A DNA stretch of 64,000 bases from Nonomuraea antri (GTDB lineage: Bacteria > Actinomycetota > Actinomycetes > Streptosporangiales > Streptosporangiaceae): the NCBI RefSeq assembly GCF_013283785.1, contig NZ_JABCPZ010000012.1:1-64000 (forward strand), in the 5' to 3' direction. Numbering within the stretch: position 1 is the stretch's first letter; each line of letters opens with the position of its first letter. Shown one piece after another: positions 58,957 through 64,000 of the stretch. The notes beneath the pieces are model-generated. The model worked only from the letters and a program-made list of their open reading frames with translations. It was not told where the DNA came from and did no database searches. The position numbers were made by a program, and so were the translations under genes.

Positions 58957-59700
58957 ATGGACATGGACACCGAGCGGCTGCTCAGACATTTCCATGAGGC
59001 TGTGGAACCGGTGGTGCCGCTGGTCGCGCTGTGGGCGCACGGGTCGCTGGCCACCGGCGACGACTACCAGCCCGGCCGCAGCGACCTCGATCTGATCGCG
59101 ATCGTCGAGTCGCCGCTCACCGAGGACCGGCGGCAGGCGCTGCGGCGGATGCACGAGGGCATCACGCTGCCGCTGGCCGAGCACCTGCACTGCTCCTACC
59201 TGGCGCGCCGGGAACTGGCCGACCTGTCGGCCCAGCACGTGACGTGGGCGCATCAGGAGCTGTTCAGCCGTCCCGTCACCGCGGTGACGCGCCGCGAGCT
59301 GCACGCGGGCGGGCGCGTGCTGGCCGGGCCGCCGCCCGCCGGGCTGCTGCCGCCGGTGTCGGACGCCGAGCTGGCCGCGTTCGTCCGGGCCGACCTGCGT
59401 GACTTCTGGCTGGCCAAGGCCCGCGGACGGCGGCGCTGGCTGCGGGACATCTGGGTGGACCTGGGCATGGTGACGGTCGCCAGGGCCACGGTGACGCTGC
59501 GGGACGGCCGGTTGATCAGCAAGCGGGAGGCGTTCGAGGTGCTGGCCGAGCTGGGCGCCCCGATGAACGTGGTGGACGACGTCCGGGCCCGCCGCTACGG
59601 CACGCCCGCGCCGCGATTGAGCCGGTTCAGGCGGGCGATGCTGGCCAGGCGGTTCATCAGGACGGCGATCAAGCGGGCGCTAGCGTCCGCGTCAGCCTGA
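58957..59700 (+). CDS. Nucleotidyltransferase-domain protein (ANT-like)
   Basis: 247 residues. LWAHGSLATGDDYQPGRSDL and DLIAIVESPLTED hold the GS-x-x-x-G...DxD polymerase-beta motif; helical second half. It resembles aminoglycoside nucleotidyltransferases and other minimal NTases. Which substrate (antibiotic, RNA or protein) is unknown. Its 3' end overlaps the TetR gene by 32 bases. Confidence 0.78.
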   Translation: MDMDTERLLRHFHEAVEPVVPLVALWAHGSLATGDDYQPGRSDLDLIAIVESPLTEDRRQALRRMHEGITLPLAEHLHCSYLARRELADLSAQHVTWAHQELFSRPVTAVTRRELHAGGRVLAGPPPAGLLPPVSDAELAAFVRADLRDFWLAKARGRRRWLRDIWVDLGMVTVARATVTLRDGRLISKREAFEVLAELGAPMNVVDDVRARRYGTPAPRLSRFRRAMLARRFIRTAIKRALASASA

Positions 59701-60223
59701 CCAGCCCCGCGGTGATCTGCGCCGGGGTGAGGCCGCGGTCGGCGCGCTGGTAGGCGTAGACGTCGGGGGCCAGCGGCGCGAGCAGCAGGTCGACCAGCGC
59801 GTCCGGGCCCGGCACGCCGGCCTCGACGAGCAGGGCGCGCACGTGCACGCGCCAGAAGCCGTACGCGCCGGTCTCGAAGCGCGAACGGCCCACTTCGCTG
59901 CCCAGCACCAGGTGGGAGTGATCCTCCAGCAGCTCGACCATGGCGGCGTAGAAGGCGGCCAGGCGCTCGGCGGGCGGCGCGCCCGGCCCGAGCGGGGGCT
60001 CGCCGCGCATCAGCTTCTCCTGCAGGGCCCGCTCGTGCTCGTCGAGCAGCGCGACGGCGATGGAGGCCCGGTCGGGGTAGCGCCGGTAGAGCGTGCCGCG
60101 GCCGACCCCGGCCTTCTTCGCGATGTCGTCCATCGTCACGTCTTGCGGCGATTTTTCGGCGAATAGCAGGGCGGCGGCTTCCAGGATCTTGGCCCGGTTG
60201 CGTGCGGCGTCGGCGCGTTCCAT
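59669..60223 (-). CDS. TetR-family repressor
   Basis: 184 residues: DVTMDDIAKKAGVGRGTLYR and RYPDRASIAVALLDEHERAL form the helix-turn-helix domain, with a helical ligand domain (YAAMVELLEDHSHLVLGSEV). The ATG at 60223 is selected by TACAAT seven bases upstream; an ATG at 60232 lies within the box. It is divergent from the azoreductase/SMR operon and likely controls it. Confidence 0.88.
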   Translation of the reverse strand: MERADAARNRAKILEAAALLFAEKSPQDVTMDDIAKKAGVGRGTLYRRYPDRASIAVALLDEHERALQEKLMRGEPPLGPGAPPAERLAAFYAAMVELLEDHSHLVLGSEVGRSRFETGAYGFWRVHVRALLVEAGVPGPDALVDLLLAPLAPDVYAYQRADRGLTPAQITAGLVRLTRTLAPA

Positions 60224-60230
60224 GCCGTCC

Positions 60231-60281
60231 ATTGTATGTGGACACGGCGTCCGGTTATAGTGAAGCGGACACCATGTCCAC
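60231..60281. promoter_or_regulatory. Divergent promoter with two operator dyads
   Basis: Plus strand: TTGTAT (60232-60237) and TATAGT (60256-60261), spaced 18 bases, drive the azoreductase operon. Minus strand: TACAAT (60236-60231) is the TetR gene's leaderless box. GGACACGGCGTCC (60240-60252) lies between the plus-strand boxes and GGACACCATGTCC (60267-60279) just after -10, both matching one dyad consensus GGACAC-N-GTCC. Confidence 0.65.
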
Positions 60282-60297
60282 TTATTGGAGGACCCCC

Positions 60298-60924
60298 ATG
60301 TTGCTGCACCTGGACGCCAGCGCCCGCCGCGCGTCGTTCTCCCGCCGCCTGTCGGCCGCGTACGCCGAGACCTGGCGCGCCGCCCACCCCGGCGCCGGCT
60401 ACGTCCACCGGGACCTGGCCGCCGACCCGGTGCCGCACATAGGCGAGGCGTGGACCGAGCTGTGCGACTACGTGCTCGGGCACGAGATCACCGACATCGC
60501 GCGGTACCGCGAGGCGGTGCGCACCCCCGCGCAGCAGGACGCGTGGGACATCCTGGAACCGCTGCTCGACGAGGTCGTCGCGGCCGAGGTGATCCTCATC
60601 GGCACCCCGATGTACAACTTCTCGATTCCGTCGTCGCTGAAGGCGTGGATCGACCAGATCACCTTTCCGAAGATGTCGCTGAAGGGCAGGTCGTTCGTGG
60701 TGACGGGCGCCCGGGGCGGCGCGTACGGCCCGGGCACCCCGCGCGAGCCGGTGGACCACCAGGAGCGCTACCTCCGCGACTTCTTCAAGGGCCACTTCGC
60801 CGTCGAGGACGTCACGTTCATCCACGTCGAGATGGTCAACGCGCTCACCGACCCGGCCCTGGCCAAGCGGCGCGAGGAGCACGAGGCGTCGCTGGCCGCC
60901 GCGCTCAAGGAGGTCACCCGGTGA
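60298..60924 (+). CDS. azoR: FMN-dependent NADH azoreductase / quinone reductase
   Basis: 208 residues: LLHLDASARRASFSRRLSAA (FMN phosphate loop), LIGTPMYNFSIPSSLKAWID and SFVVTGARGGAYGPGTP are AzoR signatures. It reduces azo compounds and quinones by two electrons. GGAGG precedes the ATG. It overlaps the efflux gene (GTGA), so detoxification and export are coupled. Confidence 0.9.
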   Translation: MLLHLDASARRASFSRRLSAAYAETWRAAHPGAGYVHRDLAADPVPHIGEAWTELCDYVLGHEITDIARYREAVRTPAQQDAWDILEPLLDEVVAAEVILIGTPMYNFSIPSSLKAWIDQITFPKMSLKGRSFVVTGARGGAYGPGTPREPVDHQERYLRDFFKGHFAVEDVTFIHVEMVNALTDPALAKRREEHEASLAAALKEVTR

Positions 60925-61235
60925 ACTGGCTGATACTCACGCTCGCCGGCCTGGTCGAGGTGGCCTGGTCGCAGAGCATCAAGCCCACCCAGAACTTCAC
61001 CAGGCCCCTGCCCACCCTGATCTCGCTGCTCCTGATGGCCGCGGCGGTCTGGCTGTTGTCCGTGGCGATGAACACGCTGCCGGTCGGCACCGCGTACGCG
61101 GTCTTCACCGGGATCGGCGCGGTCGGCGCGATCGCGCTGGGCATCGTGCTCAACGACGACCCCGTCTCGGTGGGCAGGATGGCCGCGCTCGCCCTGATCG
61201 TCGGAGGGATAGTCTTGGCCCGAGTCACCACCTGA
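60921..61235 (+). CDS. Small multidrug resistance (SMR) efflux protein
   Basis: 104 residues with four helices: WLILTLAGLVEVAWSQSIKP (the catalytic Glu is in LVEVAW) and LPVGTAYAVFTGIGAVGAIA are the EmrE/SugE signatures. It exports cationic or guanidinium-type compounds. It starts GTG overlapping the azoR stop. Only one SMR subunit is present; homodimer is likely. Confidence 0.92.
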   Translation: MNWLILTLAGLVEVAWSQSIKPTQNFTRPLPTLISLLLMAAAVWLLSVAMNTLPVGTAYAVFTGIGAVGAIALGIVLNDDPVSVGRMAALALIVGGIVLARVTT

Positions 61236-61253
61236 ATCCGGGAAGGACGGCGT

Positions 61254-61892
61254 ATGGGGGAGATCAGGCAGTCCTATCTGGCCGCGGCCGAGTCCGCGCT
61301 GTCGTTGCTCCAGAACCCCGTGGTCAGCACCGCGTGGGGCAAGCCCAGCGCACTCACCGAGTTCAGTGTCGGCGGGCTGGCCGTCCACCTGTCGCACCAG
61401 CTCGTCAGGGTCAGGGACGCCCTCCAGGTCGACGGCGAGATCCAGCCGCCGATCCCGCTGCTCGACCACTACGTCAGCTCGCCGTGGGTGCAGGCCGGCC
61501 TCGACCACGAGAGCAACGTGAGCGTGCGGCGCAACGGCGAGGCCGCCGCGGCCGACGGCCACGAGACGATGACCCAGGAGGCCCGCTCGGTGCTGGACTT
61601 CCTGCGCGCCGCCCTGCCTGCCGAGCCCGAGGACCGGGTCGTGCGCCTGCCGTGGGCCGGCTGGTCGCTGCGGCTGGACGACTTCCTGCTCACCCGGGTG
61701 ATGGAGATCGTCGTGCACTCCGACGACCTGGCGTCCAGCGTCGGGATCGAGACGCCGGAGCTGCCCGCGCCCGTCATCGACCCGGTGGTCGAGCTGCTGG
61801 CGCGGCTGGCCGTGCACCGCCACGGCGCGACCGCGGTGATCCGCACGCTGAGCCGCGCCGAGCGGGCGCCGGCCACGATAAGCGCCTTCTGA
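61254..61892 (+). CDS. Maleylpyruvate-isomerase-type mycothiol-dependent protein
   Basis: 212 residues. An N-terminal DinB-like metal site (SVGGLAVHLSHQLVRVRDAL, with His) and TRVMEIVVHSDDLASSVGIE, the second His-containing helix, identify the MDMPI N-terminal family. Such proteins use mycothiol, consistent with mshD in this window. The ATG follows GGACGG. It lies 18 bases after the SMR gene and may be the third gene of the TetR-controlled unit. Confidence 0.85.
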   Translation: MGEIRQSYLAAAESALSLLQNPVVSTAWGKPSALTEFSVGGLAVHLSHQLVRVRDALQVDGEIQPPIPLLDHYVSSPWVQAGLDHESNVSVRRNGEAAAADGHETMTQEARSVLDFLRAALPAEPEDRVVRLPWAGWSLRLDDFLLTRVMEIVVHSDDLASSVGIETPELPAPVIDPVVELLARLAVHRHGATAVIRTLSRAERAPATISAF

Positions 61893-61896
61893 GAGC

Positions 61897-62463
61897 TCAG
61901 CCCACCGCCATGCGCAGGGCCGTGACCACCTCGCGGCCCGACAGCGCGCTGTCCGGGTCGAGCAGCCACTGCGACAGGAACCCGGTCAGCATCGCCTGGT
62001 AGAACGCGCCGGTCAGGCGCGCCCGCTCGGGGTCGGCGGCCGGGTCGATGCCCTGCATCAGCTCGGCCAGCCCCTCCCGCGCCTCCTTGATCCCCCGGAC
62101 GAGCTGCTCGCGCACCTCCGGCACGTGATCGATCTGCCCCAGCAGCTCGAACTGGGTGACCCAGAGCGGCCGCAGCCGCGTGAACGACTCGACCACCCGG
62201 TCCCACGCCGCCTCGAACCGCTCCAGCGGCCCGGCTCCCGGCTCGACCTCGGCGGCCAGCATCGCGGCCAGCTCGTCGCCCCACTCCTGCATCGCCTGGA
62301 ACAGCGCCTCGTTCATCAGCGCCTCCTTCGACCTGAAGTGGTAGCCGATGGCGGCCAGGCTCACGCCCGACGCGTTGGCGATGTCGCGGGCCGTGGTGCG
62401 CCCGTAGCCCTTCTCCATCAGACACCGCTTGGCGCCGGCCAGCAGGTCCTCCCGATTTCCCAT
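61897..62463 (-). CDS. TetR-family repressor
   Basis: 188 residues: GRTTARDIANASGVSLAAIG and YHFRSKEALMNEALFQAMQE form the HTH; the rest is helical. Its TAATCT box six bases before the ATG at 62463 makes it leaderless. It converges tightly (four bases) on the MDMPI gene and diverges from the FAD monooxygenase at 62524, which it probably controls. Confidence 0.88.
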   Translation of the reverse strand: MGNREDLLAGAKRCLMEKGYGRTTARDIANASGVSLAAIGYHFRSKEALMNEALFQAMQEWGDELAAMLAAEVEPGAGPLERFEAAWDRVVESFTRLRPLWVTQFELLGQIDHVPEVREQLVRGIKEAREGLAELMQGIDPAADPERARLTGAFYQAMLTGFLSQWLLDPDSALSGREVVTALRMAVG

Positions 62464-62482
62464 GCGAGAAGATTAGCACAAC

Positions 62483-62516
62483 CGTCTTGCACATATGTCT
62501 AAGACGTGTGTACCGT
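62483..62516. promoter_or_regulatory. Leaderless promoter with CGTCTT/AAGACG dyad
   Basis: TTGCAC (62487-62492) and TACCGT (62511-62516), spaced 18, lie seven bases before the ATG at 62524. The dyad CGTCTT...AAGACG (about 62484-62505) covers the -35 and spacer, a fitting operator for the divergent TetR protein. Confidence 0.6.
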
Positions 62517-62523
62517 CGAAGAC

Positions 62524-63699
62524 ATGAAGAACATCCTGATCTCCGGCGCGAGCATCGCCGGCACCGCGACCGCGTACTGGCTGCGCCGCCACGGCTTCAA
62601 CCCGACCGTGGTCGAGCGCGCGCCGGCCATCCGCACCGGCGGCTACAAGGTGGACATCAGGGGCGCGGCGCTGGACGTGATCGAGCGCATGGGCCTGCTC
62701 GACGCGGTCCGCGCCCGGGCCACCGGCATGCGGCAGGCCCACTACTACGACCGGCGCGGGCGGCGTAAGGCCAGCATGGACGCCGACCTGTTCGGCGGCC
62801 GCACCGGCGACGACGCCGAGATCATGCGCGGCGACCTGAACGAGCTGCTCCACGACCTGACCCGCGACGACGTCGAGTACCTCTTCGACGACAGCATCAC
62901 CGGCATCGGCGCGGACGGGCTGGTCACGTTCGAGCGTGCCGCCCCGCGCCGGTTCGACCTGATCGTGGGCGCGGACGGCGTGCACTCCACCACCAGGAGA
63001 CTCGCCTTCGGCGACGAGTCGCAGTTCCTGCGCCACCTGGGCCACTACATCTCGATCAGCACGGTCCCGAACACGCTCGCGCTGGACCACGAGGAGGCCG
63101 TGCACGCGGCCCCCGGCCGCACCGCGAACGTCTACAGCACCGCGCGGGGCGCCGGAGCCAAGGCCCTGTTCATGTGGGCCTCGCCGCGGCTCGACTACGA
63201 CCACCGCGACGTCGCCCGGCAGAAGGACCTGCTCGCCGACGCTCTGGCGGGCATGGAGTGGGAGGTGCCCGGGCTGCTCGACGCGGTGCGCGGGTCGGAC
63301 GACTTCTACTTCGACTCGATGAGCCAGATCCACATGGAGCGCTGGTCGACCGGCCGGGTCGTGCTGGTCGGCGACGCCGCCTACTGCGCCTCACCCGCCT
63401 CGGGCCAGGGCACCAGCCTGGCGCTGGTGGGCGCGTACGTGCTGGCGGGCGAGCTGGCCACGGGCGGCGGCGCGGACGGGTACGAGCGCGAGCTGCGCCC
63501 GTTCGTCGCGGCCAACCAGGCGCTCGGCCCGGCCAACGTCAAGGGCATGGTGATGCCGTCGCGGCTGGCGATCGGCATCCAGCTCACCGCGCTCCGGCTG
63601 CTCCCGCGCCTGCCGGGCAGGGACAAGATGATCGACCGCATCGCCGGACCCATCCACCGGGCGGCCACGGCGATCAGCCTCAAGGATTATGTGGAATGA
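62524..63699 (+). CDS. FAD-dependent monooxygenase
   Basis: 391 residues: ILISGASIAGTATAYWLRRH (FAD Rossmann), the DG motif LIVGADGVHSTTRRLAF and GRVVLVGDAAYCASPASGQG. It is the same group-A type as the gene at 5136 and shares blocks such as FLRHLGHY, DYDHRDV and YVLAGELA, but lacks its C-terminal repeats. It is probably inducible through the divergent TetR protein. The ATG at 62524 is set by the leaderless box. Confidence 0.9.
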   Translation: MKNILISGASIAGTATAYWLRRHGFNPTVVERAPAIRTGGYKVDIRGAALDVIERMGLLDAVRARATGMRQAHYYDRRGRRKASMDADLFGGRTGDDAEIMRGDLNELLHDLTRDDVEYLFDDSITGIGADGLVTFERAAPRRFDLIVGADGVHSTTRRLAFGDESQFLRHLGHYISISTVPNTLALDHEEAVHAAPGRTANVYSTARGAGAKALFMWASPRLDYDHRDVARQKDLLADALAGMEWEVPGLLDAVRGSDDFYFDSMSQIHMERWSTGRVVLVGDAAYCASPASGQGTSLALVGAYVLAGELATGGGADGYERELRPFVAANQALGPANVKGMVMPSRLAIGIQLTALRLLPRLPGRDKMIDRIAGPIHRAATAISLKDYVE

Positions 63700-63703
63700 A
63701 GCA

Positions 63704-63740
63704 TTCTGTTCTGTTAGACTAAGAGCAGAACGTTCCGTTC
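63704..63740. promoter_or_regulatory. Inverted repeats before the last gene
   Basis: GTTCTG (63708-63713) and CAGAAC (63726-63731) form a dyad, overlapped by GAACGTTC and followed by CGTTCC. It lies 20-60 bases before the ATG at 63761 and has the form of a regulator site. No regulator gene is in view, but the right edge is near. Confidence 0.4.
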
Positions 63741-63760
63741 CATAAAGATTGGGGTTCGCC

Positions 63761-64000
63761 ATGACCTTCCTCGTCACCGGAGCCACCGGCACCGTCGGCC
63801 GTCTCGTCGTCGAAGAGCTGCTGCGGGCAGGGCAGCGGGTGCGCGCCCTGACCAGGAACCCCGCCAAGGCCGACCTCCCCGAGGGCGTCGAGGTCGTGGC
63901 CGGCGACCTGGCCGACCCGGACAGCGTCGCCCCCGCCTTCGCCGGCGTCACGGGCGTGCACTTCATCAACTTCGCCGGCGACGACTACGCCCCGCTCCCC
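63761..64000 (+). CDS. NAD(P)-binding NmrA-like protein, truncated by window edge
   Basis: Only the first 80 residues are in the window: FLVTGATGTVGRLVVEELLR (Rossmann GxTGxxG), VRALTRNPAKADLPEGVEVV and DLADPDSVAPAF. It is an atypical short-chain dehydrogenase/NmrA-type protein. The gene continues past 64000. TAAAGAT lies 18 bases before the ATG. Confidence 0.8.
   Translation, partial: MTFLVTGATGTVGRLVVEELLRAGQRVRALTRNPAKADLPEGVEVVAGDLADPDSVAPAFAGVTGVHFINFAGDDYAPLP

Overview
The window is GC-rich, codon-biased actinobacterial chromosome. A mycothiol synthase (mshD), a maleylpyruvate-isomerase-fold protein, a DinB/DUF664 protein, many SD-less leaderless starts (TANNNT box 6-7 nt before ATG/GTG) and dense one-domain actinobacterial families point to a filamentous actinomycete; a Streptosporangiaceae-type genome such as Nonomuraea is my best guess, by inference only.

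Layout. 0-23.7 kb is mostly ordinary chromosome: a PHP phosphoesterase, an ECF sigma/anti-sigma pair, three linked unknown genes, an FAD monooxygenase beside a decayed GntR regulator, a membrane protein behind a MerR-type promoter, CstA, a cytosine-type permease, an MFS exporter, two tandem small membrane proteins of a family I call GPWY, a CtaG/DUF2243 pair, an orphan sensor kinase convergent with a secreted 5'-nucleotidase, mshD, a Pit/PhoU-like phosphate pair behind a clear three-unit PHO box, and dcd.

23.75-about 44 kb is an accessory island beginning at an intact tRNA-Gly(CCC). Four degenerate copies of the 3' half of this tRNA (25736, 29975, 31997, 34178) lie downstream; two still carry the tRNA terminator hairpin or a decayed version of it. 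This is the footprint of repeated site-specific integration into the tRNA gene, and a scrap of tyrosine recombinase remains at about 24.2 kb. The cargo is a Shedu (SduA/DUF4263) anti-phage nuclease, an inositol-monophosphatase-family gene with two broken copies, a leucine-rich-repeat protein in an inverted-repeat-bounded cassette, three DUF6461 proteins (one fused to an Lsr2-type DNA-binding domain), and a run of small proteins that look like orphan immunity proteins (Imm21-like, WapI-immunity-like, DUF6086 and others), with several pseudogenes but no toxin.

44-64 kb returns to chromosome-like content: TetR/quinone oxidoreductase with a palindromic operator, a DUF1963-like protein whose broken paralogue lies in the island, CadD, a P450, CutA, a YrhB/Imm35-like protein, a BCCT transporter, an alkyl sulfatase, a HAD phosphatase, PRPP synthetase, a nucleotidyltransferase, a TetR/azoreductase/SMR-efflux unit, and a TetR/FAD-monooxygenase unit. 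The last gene, an NAD(P)-binding protein, runs off the right edge.

The most unusual threads are the serial tRNA-Gly 3'-end footprints, the orphan-immunity island with Shedu at its tRNA end, and the GPWY family, present in five diverged copies both inside and outside the island.
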